A program made the position numbers and the translations under genes. A stretch of 33,398 nucleotides of DNA. Source: a virus. Below are positions 1 to 7,503 of the stretch, piece by piece. The DNA lies in IMG/VR virus record IMGVR_UViG_3300032289_001068, positions 1 to 33,398 of that record; one strand, written 5' to 3'. The notes beneath the pieces were generated by a model, which made no database searches, was not told the origin of the DNA, and saw only the letters and a program-made list of their open reading frames with translations. Each line of letters opens with the position of its first letter. Within the stretch, counting starts at the first letter, position 1.

Positions 1-433
1 AAAAACGCCACTTCCATTTAGTGATAGCTTCTTTATTTATTTGTGCATTGACCTTGTAATATCGCACCGAATCAAGTGCTATGCCTATTGCTCTGGTATC
101 TACCACAAAACCGGTGTGTATTTCTTTTACCTTAACTGTCTTGATTATTATTTTAGGCTCTTCCTTAATTGTTATGTATTCTTTTCCGTTAATAGTAATT
201 GTATCTCTTGTATAGTTAGTAATGGTATCAACAAGTAGGGTAGTGTCATATTTGGTTATTAAGGTTGTATCGTTTACGCAAGGTCTAGTTTTTTCTAGTT
301 CTCTAAATACTCGTTCACTACTCTCTAGATTATTTAAGACTCTTTTTTCTGCCTTCCTTATAGGACTGCATGAAAATACAAGTAAAGCAATGATACTTAA
401 GTAAATAAGTAAAAGTTTATTTATTGGTGCCAT
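1..433 (-). CDS. u-spanin candidate, N-terminal part (runs off left edge; continues at 33398-33325)
   Basis: The frame is open from the ATG at 433 (an alternative ATG is at 439) to position 1 and continues without a break from 33398 down to a TAG at 33325 if the window is circular, giving about 168 residues. The N-terminus has a basic start, a hydrophobic stretch and a lipobox-like VFSC with Cys22, which is a lipoprotein signal. The middle is periplasmic in character, rich in Thr, Lys and Glu with beta-type alternation and a TTLITKYDTTLLVDT segment. The far C-terminus, on the other side of the join, has one membrane span. A lipidated N-terminus plus a C-terminal inner-membrane anchor is the architecture of a unimolecular spanin (T1 gp11 type), which disrupts or fuses the outer membrane in lysis. 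It overlaps the candidate holin upstream and the M15 endopeptidase downstream. Function is inferred from topology and position; I recognise no sequence family. Confidence 0.75.
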   Translation of the reverse strand, partial: MAPINKLLLIYLSIIALLVFSCSPIRKAEKRVLNNLESSERVFRELEKTRPCVNDTTLITKYDTTLLVDTITNYTRDTITINGKEYITIKEEPKIIIKTVKVKEIHTGFVVDTRAIGIALDSVRYYKVNAQINKEAITKWKWRF

Positions 434-653
434 ATCCATATTGTTGAATGCGCATTGTTTTTTTCTTTTTTCCATATCTTGTATCTCTTGGGTTTAAATA
501 ATTAATTATAATAGGTAAAACGGATAATACGCCAGCGCTTACGCACTCCTTCCAGGTTACATCATAAACATTTCCTTTAGTCAATACCATGGTAAGTATT
601 GCAGTTAGTGCAACTTTTAACCATGATCCATAAATACTATTTAAGAATTTCAT
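417..653 (-). CDS. small two-span membrane protein, holin candidate
   Basis: This 78-residue protein has two hydrophobic stretches, roughly residues 11-26 (WLKVALTAILTMVLTKG) and 38-51 (CVSAGVLSVLPIIINYL), followed by NPRDTRYGKKKK and a basic tail. The size, two spans and charged C-terminus suit a class II-like holin, which would release the endopeptidase to the cell wall. It lies directly upstream of the spanin candidate, overlapping it by 17 bases, and its ATG overlaps the stop of the preceding gene as ATGA. The ending with an NPxDxRYG motif resembles small holin-like proteins I associate with Bacteroidetes phages, but that is recollection. A non-holin membrane role is possible. Confidence 0.6.
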   Translation of the reverse strand: MKFLNSIYGSWLKVALTAILTMVLTKGNVYDVTWKECVSAGVLSVLPIIINYLNPRDTRYGKKKKTMRIQQYGYGTNK

Positions 654-826
654 TTTTCTAATTTTTTAGTTGCTTTGTAAAAATATCGAATAGCAAAGGT
701 TCCAGAAATAATAGCAGTAAAACTTGAAAGCAAAGAGATAAACGGTTGTACTTCTGTCAATGTTACTGAGGCTGCGGCTAAACTTATGCCGGTGTTGATT
801 AATGCTTGACTGCTTTCGTGTGTCAT
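650..826 (-). CDS. 58-residue membrane protein, paralogue of the 839-1069 product
   Basis: This short ORF starts at the ATG at 826 and stops with TGA at 652-650, overlapping the next ATG by four bases. It encodes MTHESSQALINTG... with hydrophobic stretches at about residues 11-22 and 30-45 and a basic end (FYKATKKLEK). The segment TLTEVQPFISLLSSF aligns with TITQMQPVITMVSGL of the neighbouring 76-residue protein, and both end in a Y(R/Y)KAT(R/K)(N/K)L motif. The two are therefore tandem paralogues with the same predicted topology. In a lysis cassette, pairs like this can be holin and antiholin, but nothing in the sequence settles which does what. Confidence 0.7.
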   Translation of the reverse strand: MTHESSQALINTGISLAAASVTLTEVQPFISLLSSFTAIISGTFAIRYFYKATKKLEK

Positions 827-838
827 TTCATATTTTTT

Positions 839-1069
839 TTAATCTAATTCGCCTACCATAGAGTCATCTGCCTCAAGGGAATCAAAATTTTTAGTGATAT
901 TTAAGTTTCTAGTTGCTTTACGGTAATATATTATCGCGACAATACCCCAAAATATTGCCACTAATCCAGACACCATTGTTATTACTGGTTGCATTTGCGT
1001 AATAGTTAAAGTTCCAGCGATAACGCTTGCGCCGGAGCTAAATGCTACATTTAAACAATCTTTAGTCAT
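839..1069 (-). CDS. 76-residue membrane protein, holin or antiholin candidate
   Basis: This protein has two probable membrane spans, about residues 7-24 and 29-48 (VITMVSGLVAIFWGIVAIIYY), then a short basic loop (RKATRNLN) and an acidic tail (DSLEADDSMVGELD) that its smaller paralogue at 650-826 lacks. The start ATG overlaps the stop of the gene upstream as TAATG. It sits between the tail genes and the endopeptidase, where lysis genes are expected. The acidic extension is the only clear difference between the two paralogues and could distinguish an antiholin from a holin. No family was recognised. Confidence 0.65.
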   Translation of the reverse strand: MTKDCLNVAFSSGASVIAGTLTITQMQPVITMVSGLVAIFWGIVAIIYYRKATRNLNITKNFDSLEADDSMVGELD

Positions 1070-1323
1070 TATCTGTTGTTATAAGCATTAATATAATTAA
1101 GGTCTATATCGTACCCAAAAGAATGGTAACCCATAGGCTCCGGCCATACTTTGTAATTACTAAAGTTACTAGCTTCTTTGTTGGGCCAAATAATATCAAT
1201 ACTATACATTTGGGCGCTAGCTTCATCTAGAAAGCCTAAAGGTATTGCAATAACATCTTCGGCTAGGGTTTGTTTTAAAGTTGACCAGGTGGATTCGGTC
1301 ATTTCGTATTTTCTAAATTCCAT
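1069..1323 (-). CDS. hypothetical protein (84 aa) after the tail fibre gene
   Basis: This soluble 84-residue protein begins MEFRKYEMTEST and contains DIIWPN and a tyrosine-rich end (YHSFGYDIDLNYINAYNNR). It has no membrane span or signal peptide. It lies two bases after the receptor-type tail protein (1326-3113), and its stop overlaps the start of the next gene. Small genes placed directly after tail fibre genes are often fibre chaperones or accessory tail proteins, but nothing in the sequence itself shows such a role. Confidence 0.6.
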   Translation of the reverse strand: MEFRKYEMTESTWSTLKQTLAEDVIAIPLGFLDEASAQMYSIDIIWPNKEASNFSNYKVWPEPMGYHSFGYDIDLNYINAYNNR

Positions 1324-1325
1324 AT

Positions 1326-3113
1326 TTATAAAGTTGTAAGGGTTGCTAATTCTGCGTTGGTTAAACGTGTTTTAAATACTAAGGCTTGATTAAACGGATA
1401 ATCGAAAGGCGTTGTACTTGTAGTTCCCGCATCGTTTGAAAATCTAGTTAATGAAGCCGGTACTGATCCGCTTGTATCGGTACCAGCTTGGACGCCATTT
1501 ACATATAATACAAAATCATTTACTTTATAAGCTATTGCGCATTTATACCTTGTACCTACTGCAATAGTGCTAGTGATAGTTGCTTGATCAACTCCCTCAC
1601 TAGTAACCAAAGCGGTTAAAGTATTGGAAGCCGTTACACCTATTGAAACTCTATTAGAAGTTGAGGCATCGTTTATGCTTAAAACATCTCCATTTGAGAA
1701 TTGCCTATCAAATGTAAAGTCTAGAAATAAAGTTCCTTCGGTTTGTCCTAGTAAACTTGTTATGCTAGCTTTTGCAAGTAAATCTTGGTTCCTTGTAACA
1801 CTTGATGACGTTGTTGTAATATAACTTGTAGCATACGCGCCGGCTTCAAGTTGCGCTCCCCAAATATATACACTACTTGTACCATCGCCAAGATAAATAC
1901 CACTATCTGGGGTATTGTTTTGTTTCAAAATTATTGAAGGAGTGCCTGAGCCTGTTCCAATAGTAGCAGTCGCGGTTGCAGTAGCACTACAACGATACCA
2001 ACCATTCCCGTAGTTTTCAATCTTACCAGTAACATTAGCAGAATTAGTTGTAACCACTTGAGTTTGTAAATTAAAATTACAATATAAAGCAATTCCAAAA
2101 GCGGTGCTTGGAAAATTTATTTGTATATTCCTATCTCCAGTTCCTTGTTTTGCAAAAACACTTTGGGTATAAGTTGTGCCGGATACCCAGGAAAAACCTC
2201 TTTGTAATTGATGACCAGAATTTGCCGTATTTTCAATTACCAAATCAGCGTTATTATAACCATCCGGACTTACTGCAACATTAGATGTAATGCTTACATT
2301 TCCTTTTGCAAAGCTAGTATCTATCATTTGAGAATAACTTATTAAATTAGTCCTTGTTGGTTCCAATAATAAATCAGGACAACTTGTACCAAAATAATCT
2401 AAACGTGGTAGGTTTGTAACCGGCCCTTCAGTAACCGCCGCAGTTGTGGTATTGATATAATTTGTAGCAAAGTCGCCAGTTTGTCCTTGAGAGCGCCAAA
2501 TGTAAATTGAATTTGTGGTAACTGAATTTTCGTTTTGTATCGCACTTATAGAATCAACTAGTTGAATATTACCAGAGGTACTAGTACCTGTAAAAGTAAT
2601 TTGACAACGATACCAACCCCCTCCAATACTTGTCATAGTTCCGGTAGAACCAGATCCAGCAGAAAAAGTGCCAGTAGTTAAATCAAAATTAACAAAGTTA
2701 GTACTAGACCTAAGTTGTAAAAATGAATGTGTATTTGCTTTAGCATATATTGATAAAGTTTTTGATTCATTTCCAGTACCCCAAATAGCTTGGTTAATAT
2801 TTTTTGAATTTGAAGTACTAGAACTTCCAGCTAGAGAAAATGCAGTTGTGCCGCCGTTAGGATCCGTAATACTACCAGTAATAGTTGTATTGCTTTTAGT
2901 CCAACTTGCATTGCTAAAAACATTTGATTGCAAAGCCAAATTAGTAATGCAACGTTCTATAATACCAGCGCTATTAACTCTACTTGCGGTGCTTCCCGTT
3001 CTTGTAAAGGCCAAATCTCCGCTCGCATCGGTTGGCTTCTGGCTATATAATGTTGCCACTTTATATCCACTTGGGATTGTAATTATTGAAGCGTTATCGT
3101 AAAAAGATGCCAT
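1326..3113 (-). CDS. tail fibre/receptor-binding protein with lectin-like modules
   Basis: This 595-residue protein is very rich in Ser, Thr, Asn and Gly and has no Cys-rich or membrane parts. After a short N-terminal head (residues 1-50) come two copies of a carbohydrate-binding-like beta-sandwich module, about residues 55-225 and 255-440. Both open with a TNL...S segment, contain (S/Q)(I/V)(Y/F)AK, have GWYRC (first copy about 166-170) and end YIW...ATxYIxT...VT. The C-terminal 150 residues look like a concanavalin/LamG-type domain (LYVNGVQAG). This arrangement is typical of phage tail proteins that bind host surface sugars. It is the last large structural gene before the lysis cassette. 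Receptor binding is inferred from the domain type and the position. Confidence 0.75.
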   Translation of the reverse strand: MASFYDNASIITIPSGYKVATLYSQKPTDASGDLAFTRTGSTASRVNSAGIIERCITNLALQSNVFSNASWTKSNTTITGSITDPNGGTTAFSLAGSSSTSNSKNINQAIWGTGNESKTLSIYAKANTHSFLQLRSSTNFVNFDLTTGTFSAGSGSTGTMTSIGGGWYRCQITFTGTSTSGNIQLVDSISAIQNENSVTTNSIYIWRSQGQTGDFATNYINTTTAAVTEGPVTNLPRLDYFGTSCPDLLLEPTRTNLISYSQMIDTSFAKGNVSITSNVAVSPDGYNNADLVIENTANSGHQLQRGFSWVSGTTYTQSVFAKQGTGDRNIQINFPSTAFGIALYCNFNLQTQVVTTNSANVTGKIENYGNGWYRCSATATATATIGTGSGTPSIILKQNNTPDSGIYLGDGTSSVYIWGAQLEAGAYATSYITTTSSSVTRNQDLLAKASITSLLGQTEGTLFLDFTFDRQFSNGDVLSINDASTSNRVSIGVTASNTLTALVTSEGVDQATITSTIAVGTRYKCAIAYKVNDFVLYVNGVQAGTDTSGSVPASLTRFSNDAGTTSTTPFDYPFNQALVFKTRLTNAELATLTTL

Positions 3114-3123
3114 AATTTATTAT

Positions 3124-3480
3124 TTAGTTATTTTTTAATATTGATAATTTATTACTTAAGCAACTATAACCTTCAACGATACCACTATCCGCTAAAACTC
3201 TTACTTGATAAGCCGTTGCTTCTGCATTTGTTAAATACCCTTGCTCGGCTAGAGTTTGCATCCATGTACCATTTAAAGTTAAGCCCATTACTTCAACTAT
3301 GGCTTGCTCCCATGTTCCGTTTACCGGTACGGTTGCTCCCATGAATCTTGCAATGGCTTCTATCCACGTGCCGTTTACTGGGTTGGTAATACCATTGGCC
3401 TCGCATAATGCTTGTAGCCATGTGCTTTGCGTATCATTAACTCCGTTTAAGTTAGCCCATCTTTGAACGTAAGTACTCAT
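3124..3480 (-). CDS. minor structural protein with four Trp repeats and a DSGIVEG motif
   Basis: In this 118-residue protein, residues 18-80 are four degenerate repeats of about 18 residues with Trp at 21, 39, 57 and 73, each in a (S/G)TW-x-(Q/E)-(A/T)-(L/I) context. Three of the four contain NGTW. The C-terminal end carries RVLADSGIVEGYSCLSNKL, closely matching a segment of the 407-residue minor tail protein encoded at 15374-16597. It lies between a tail-completion-type gene and the lectin-like tail protein, so it is probably a virion protein, perhaps an adaptor for the fibre. No named family was recognised; the repeat and the shared motif are directly visible. Confidence 0.65.
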   Translation of the reverse strand: MSTYVQRWANLNGVNDTQSTWLQALCEANGITNPVNGTWIEAIARFMGATVPVNGTWEQAIVEVMGLTLNGTWMQTLAEQGYLTNAEATAYQVRVLADSGIVEGYSCLSNKLSILKNN

Positions 3481-3486
3481 TTTTTA

Positions 3487-3921
3487 TTAGTTTAAAGGCA
3501 TATCGCACGCGTCGAAGTCCGATATGGTGTTCATGTTAAAAGTTAATTCTACGCCACTTAAATAATCTTCAAATTTATCAAGCACAAAATTATAAGATAT
3601 GTTCTCGTCAATTTCAAAATCATTCCCGCCGTTGCGTAATTTACTTATAATGTCGGCCGCTGTACCAAGTTGGTCCGAAGCTACGTCCATTTCAAATTCG
3701 GCTTCAATACCAGCTTTATCCAAAAACCAAAGCGTAATGCTATACACTTGCTCGCGTCCTATGTTTAGACTTCCGCTATTAATGGCGTAGCAAGCAATAG
3801 GGTAAATAGGTTGATCACTTACGAAAAGCCATTCTCTTGGCGTCGCGTTCTTTACGCTGCGGATCATTGCATGGCTTTCTAGTAGTGTCCTTATTGTTTT
3901 TATTACCTGGTTGTAAGTCAT
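3487..3921 (-). CDS. putative tail terminator or head-tail completion protein
   Basis: This 144-residue mixed alpha/beta protein begins MTYNQVIKTIRTLLESHAMI, with a segment REWLFVSDQPIYPIACYAINSG and an acidic end (SDFDACDMPLN). Small proteins of this size, in this position after portal and connector, commonly cap the tail or join head and tail in siphoviruses. The overall pattern (an N-terminal helix, then beta strands including ISYNFVLDKFEDYLSGVELTF) resembles proteins I associate with flavobacterial phages. The assignment rests on gene order and general resemblance, not on a recognised motif. Confidence 0.5.
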   Translation of the reverse strand: MTYNQVIKTIRTLLESHAMIRSVKNATPREWLFVSDQPIYPIACYAINSGSLNIGREQVYSITLWFLDKAGIEAEFEMDVASDQLGTAADIISKLRNGGNDFEIDENISYNFVLDKFEDYLSGVELTFNMNTISDFDACDMPLN

Positions 3922-3956
3922 TAAATTTTTGTTTTACTTTATCGATAAACTCACGT

Positions 3957-4526
3957 TTATAGCTTCGTATTTTCATAAGGTAAATCTAAGTTTGAAAATC
4001 TCCTATTGTTATATCGTCCTAGATATATTGGCGAGGTGTAGGCTTTTGTTTGTGGCGCTATGTCGTCAAAACCACTTCCGTAGTCTAAATACTTAGGGAA
4101 TAGCTCGGCGTTCTCACGAAGATAATCAATCAATCTTTGCTTATAAAATTCGCCGTTCTCCATGTACTTACGCTCCAATAGTTCAAGTTGTCCTTTACTT
4201 GGGTTATTGCTTTCTTCGGCGCTTTTTTGTAAAACTCCTTTACTAAAAAATTGATAGCTTGTACCTACTACCATTTCGGCAATAGTAAACCAAAGTAGGG
4301 CATCGGTAACATAGTCGTCCAGTAGTGCCTTTTCGTTAGCCGTTAAATTATCTAATTCGACGCCAGTTTGTAACCTATTATAAAGTCCACTACCTAAGGC
4401 CGGCAAAATGTATTTATCTTGCGCTAGCTTAATAGTAGGCTTTATTTGTTTGCCGTCTATTGCGTCGCTTATTGCGGTTCTGCTTTTGACTAGCACTTCG
4501 TTTATAAAAAGTATATTTAAACTCAT
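3957..4526 (-). CDS. putative head-tail connector protein
   Basis: This 189-residue, largely helical protein follows the portal gene three bases after its stop. The N-terminal part (ISDAIDGKQIKPTIKLAQDKYILPALGSGLY) and the central helices (LLDDYVTDALLWFTIAEMV) have the look of gp6/gp15-type connectors that stack beneath the portal ring, and resemble the DUF6712-like proteins of Bacteroidetes phages. Position directly after the portal supports the call. Family membership is from memory and would need a profile search; a general neck protein is the safe reading. Confidence 0.55.
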   Translation of the reverse strand: MSLNILFINEVLVKSRTAISDAIDGKQIKPTIKLAQDKYILPALGSGLYNRLQTGVELDNLTANEKALLDDYVTDALLWFTIAEMVVGTSYQFFSKGVLQKSAEESNNPSKGQLELLERKYMENGEFYKQRLIDYLRENAELFPKYLDYGSGFDDIAPQTKAYTSPIYLGRYNNRRFSNLDLPYENTKL

Positions 4527-4528
4527 AT

Positions 4529-6520
4529 TTATTTTTTACGTGTTACTATTTTAACATCCCATCTATGGCGGCAATATGGTCTGTGGTTGCCGTTAGGTTC
4601 AGTAAACCAACCGCCGCGCCTATCCCAAACCGAGTAGCCTAGTCGCTCGCTTATGTTCTCAATGTCGGCTCGGCTCCAAAGTTTGGTGTCCGCTAGTTGT
4701 AGCATACGCGCACAAAATGGTCTATTTTTATCGTCCCTTGGCCCACTGTAAGTATATCTTAAAAGAACTTCGGTCGTTGTGGTTTTATCTCCGCCTGGAA
4801 TAGTTCTTAGAGGTTGTAATAGTTCACGTACAATAGGCGAGTACTTAGGGTTTAAAATACTTATTGCCTTGCCTATTACACTTAAATAACCTTCCGCTTG
4901 TAGGGCTTTCAAGGCAGTATTTATAGTGCTTACATCTTTACCTAGTACTATTGCCATTGTTTCGGGTGTAACGCGCTTATCCTTGCTTATAAGGTCCAGG
5001 ACGTTGGCTTTAAGTTTGTTAATCTCCGCGTCGGCAAATTGCTCAAAATTCTTTGCTTCAAAGGTATCAATTACATCAAAGTCGTTAACATGATCGCCAC
5101 ATGAGGCAAACTCATTTAAAAGTATTTCGTCTTGTGTTTGGGCAAAGGCTTCGAACTCATTTGCCGGATCTTCATCTATGCCTAAAAAAGTATTAACATC
5201 GGCGTCAGTAAATCCGAACCCACTCTTTAACATTAGGCTAGCTTGTTGCTTATTAATTTTACCGCTACTAAATTGGCGTACTATACGCATAACGTTTTGG
5301 TATTGGCGGCCGGATAAATTCTTTATGCTGTCGTTTGCTTGCATTGGTTGTGCTACCGCAGTAGTGTTATCAGTTGCAGCCGGTGCAGTCATTTCGGTTT
5401 TTAATCCTAGCTTTTCGCGTATTTCTTCGCGTGTCATATTGGCGCTTAATACTGCTTCACTAAATTCAAAGCTAAGTGGCTCCACTGGTATAATTGTATG
5501 TTCGCCAGGAATGCCGGCTAAATTCATGATCTTAGTAAAGGTTTGCTCGTGTTCTTGTTGGCGCTCGTTTACATAAGTATTTTGAAAAATTTGGTATGCG
5601 TCGCGTATTTCATTACGTGCGCCTAATTGCCCTTCGGTCTTGATACCAAATAAAGTAGGGCTTGTAACTTGATGACAAGCAAAAATCTCTTGTTGAATCA
5701 AATTGTTGATATTAGTAAAATCTTCTTTTGTTAAACTTGTTTCGCCTAGGTCTATAATGTCAACGGCATTTTCTTTGCTTGGGTTGAATGCTATTACTAC
5801 GCGGTCTCCGTCGTGGTTGGCGAATTTACGTTTTAGATCGCGTTCAACTTCTTCTTGTTCTTCTTCTTGAGGTAACCCGTTATTAAAATTAATTAACTTA
5901 GTTGCAACAAAGTTATGCTTTGCATTGCCTAGAATATGTCGGCTTACTTGGATATCACTTTCGATATAATTTAAACCTTGGAAGTAACTAGGTAAAGGGT
6001 AAATATCACTTTTTGGGTTGTACTGCTTTACAAATAATATTTGTACGCCGGTGTTGTCGTTTAAGTTAAAGGCTGGATATTCGCGCGCCTTTTCTTTAAA
6101 GTCACTTAAAGTCCAGTCGTCTTTAATATAGAACTTTTTTAAATCTTTGCTAGCACGTACCTTTTGAAACTCTATGTGGTACACTTCGGCAATGTTACCT
6201 AGCGCGTTCCAAAGTACTTGCAAATAAAATCCGCCATGTAGTTCGTCGTCCAGGATAGAACGTTTTAAAATTTGGTTCCAAGTTTCGCCTTGGCTATTAG
6301 CTTTTTTTTGTATATCTTTAAATCCCTTGCCAAATATATAATTTACCTTGCCTTTTACAATAGCGCCATGCTTTGGACTTTCGCCAAAAAGACTTATTAA
6401 ATAATTTGAGTAGTTATTGCGATCGCCAAACTCAACATAGTTTCTACCTTTCTTTTCTTCAAATTTAGGTTGTTGTGCTTGGTCGAACTCTACCTTTACT
6501 AGTTGATATTGTTTATTCAC
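4529..6520 (-). CDS. portal protein with C-terminal extension
   Basis: The portal forms the dodecameric ring through which terminase pumps DNA. The chosen start is a GTG at 6520 (VNKQYQLVKVEF...), overlapping the upstream stop by eight bases, which gives 663 residues. A longer reading from 6610 would overlap the upstream gene by 98 bases and adds an unlikely N-terminus. Portal hallmarks are the GAIVKGKVNYIFGKGF segment near the N-terminus, a long central domain with PSYFQGLNYIESDIQ and QEIFACHQVTSPTLFGIK, and a Glu/Gln-rich helix. The last 150 residues add a winged-helix-like stretch (RVTPETMAIVLGKDVSTIN) and a terminal module with RPFC, SVWDRRGGW and RPYCRHRW. That module has the Cys/His/Trp pattern of MuF-type head morphogenesis domains, so it may replace a separate minor head gene. 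No separate MuF gene is seen in the window. Confidence 0.82.
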   Translation of the reverse strand: MNKQYQLVKVEFDQAQQPKFEEKKGRNYVEFGDRNNYSNYLISLFGESPKHGAIVKGKVNYIFGKGFKDIQKKANSQGETWNQILKRSILDDELHGGFYLQVLWNALGNIAEVYHIEFQKVRASKDLKKFYIKDDWTLSDFKEKAREYPAFNLNDNTGVQILFVKQYNPKSDIYPLPSYFQGLNYIESDIQVSRHILGNAKHNFVATKLINFNNGLPQEEEQEEVERDLKRKFANHDGDRVVIAFNPSKENAVDIIDLGETSLTKEDFTNINNLIQQEIFACHQVTSPTLFGIKTEGQLGARNEIRDAYQIFQNTYVNERQQEHEQTFTKIMNLAGIPGEHTIIPVEPLSFEFSEAVLSANMTREEIREKLGLKTEMTAPAATDNTTAVAQPMQANDSIKNLSGRQYQNVMRIVRQFSSGKINKQQASLMLKSGFGFTDADVNTFLGIDEDPANEFEAFAQTQDEILLNEFASCGDHVNDFDVIDTFEAKNFEQFADAEINKLKANVLDLISKDKRVTPETMAIVLGKDVSTINTALKALQAEGYLSVIGKAISILNPKYSPIVRELLQPLRTIPGGDKTTTTEVLLRYTYSGPRDDKNRPFCARMLQLADTKLWSRADIENISERLGYSVWDRRGGWFTEPNGNHRPYCRHRWDVKIVTRKK

Positions 6521-6884
6521 TACTATAAGTTTTAAATTCGTTATCTTGTTTATTATATTGTACCGGTGTAAATGCAGTTGAATCGTGTAAATACATAAAT
6601 CCTTGCTCAACTATATTACCACTCAAAGCCTCGTCGGTATTACTAGAACTTGCTTGTTCACGTATTCTATAACGCCAAGTTCCACTTTCTTTAGTATCAA
6701 ATGTAGCTTTTAAAACAAGTACATCCTGGTATCTATCGTCAGTGCTTATATTGGTTCCTACAAATTTAACTATATTTTCGTTAGCGCTAGTGAAAATAAA
6801 TAAATAATGTGGATTATTTAATGTTGCCAACTCAAGGCCGGTAAAAATTAAATTATTATCTTGTCCTTTATAAATATGCAACAT
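6513..6884 (-). CDS. hypothetical virion-associated protein (123 aa)
   Basis: The start is placed at ATG 6884 (MLHIYKGQDN). An upstream in-frame ATG at 6914 lies inside a terminator hairpin and is less likely. The protein is predicted mostly beta: GLELATLNNPHYLFIFTSANEN, VLVLKATFD and GTWRYRIREQAS. It ends YNKQDNEFKTYSSE, overlapping the GTG of the portal gene. Proteins of this kind next to portals are common in Bacteroidetes phages, but I know no function. Possible roles are a decoration or neck protein; there is no motif to choose between them. Confidence 0.65.
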   Translation of the reverse strand: MLHIYKGQDNNLIFTGLELATLNNPHYLFIFTSANENIVKFVGTNISTDDRYQDVLVLKATFDTKESGTWRYRIREQASSSNTDEALSGNIVEQGFMYLHDSTAFTPVQYNKQDNEFKTYSSE

Positions 6885-6899
6885 TTGTTCTATAAATTT

Positions 6900-6930
6900 A
6901 AAAACCCTACCCACACTTATGTAGGTAGGG
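6900..6930 (-). terminator. intrinsic terminator after the tail tube gene
   Basis: Reading the minus strand, the 7-bp perfect stem CCCTACC/GGTAGGG (6930-6924 with 6911-6905) encloses a 12-base loop and is followed by TTTTT and an AT-rich stretch. It lies 41 bases after the stop of the 6972-7490 gene and just before the next gene, so it should reduce readthrough into the portal and connector genes. Confidence 0.7.
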
Positions 6931-6971
6931 CGTAATTAAATAACTGCTTTACTTTAAATAATTGGCTAAGA

Positions 6972-7490
6972 TTAACCAGCAGTCTCAAGCGCAGAACCTA
7001 CACTTGCGCTAACTTGTAAGAAATCATCCGGCTCTACACCAGTCAATGTAATATTATATCCGTTACGATCGCCAGCTCCAGTACCGCTACCATTTTCAGT
7101 AGAAGCCACATAAAGTCCGTTACCTTTACCAAACATACGATAATTGCCGTCCATGTCTAAAGTTACAACCATAACTTTTGATTTTGCTAGAGTACGTACT
7201 ATGTTGGCAGTTGTGCTATCTCTTTTGTTCAAAGGGAAAACCACTTGGTGCGTGTAAAATAATGAACCATTTTCTTCCGAACCGGTTGCGTTTGAAGTTG
7301 TATTTGCGGTTGCACGTGGCACCTCAAATTTATAAAAACGCTTACCAGTTGCCTTAGTAATTCCGGTAACTAAACCACTTACTTCAGTAACGCCAGAAAT
7401 ATTGCCAAACTCGGCAATGAATACGGCTTTTAATCCTCCTATATTTTCGCGGCAGTCGATTACGAATCCGCTAGAAATTGCACATGGCAT
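6972..7490 (-). CDS. putative major tail tube protein
   Basis: This 172-residue protein begins MPCAISSGFVIDCRENIGGLK and contains beta segments (AVFIAEFGNISGVTEV, SLFYTHQVVFPLNKRD, KVMVVTLDMDGNYRMFGKGNGLY). A glycine-rich loop leads into DRNGYNITLTGVEPDDFL near the end. A terminal NGY-x-(I/L)-T-(L/F)-TG-x-E pattern is a feature I associate with tail tube proteins of Bacteroidetes siphoviruses. It is flanked by intrinsic terminators on both sides, with the major capsid gene upstream. This isolates it as a separately dosed, abundant virion gene. A head decoration protein is the main alternative. Confidence 0.55.
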   Translation of the reverse strand: MPCAISSGFVIDCRENIGGLKAVFIAEFGNISGVTEVSGLVTGITKATGKRFYKFEVPRATANTTSNATGSEENGSLFYTHQVVFPLNKRDSTTANIVRTLAKSKVMVVTLDMDGNYRMFGKGNGLYVASTENGSGTGAGDRNGYNITLTGVEPDDFLQVSASVGSALETAG

Positions 7491-7503
7491 AAAAAAAAAG
7501 TTT

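Noticed and set aside
2668-3102. 144-codon open frame on the plus strand
   Set aside because: It is antisense to the lectin-like tail gene, and its composition follows from the Ser/Thr-rich codons on the other strand; no motif or start context.
6521-6610. Longer N-terminus of the portal gene
   Set aside because: It would overlap the upstream gene by 98 bases and gives an unlike-portal leader; a GTG at 6520 fits the spacing.
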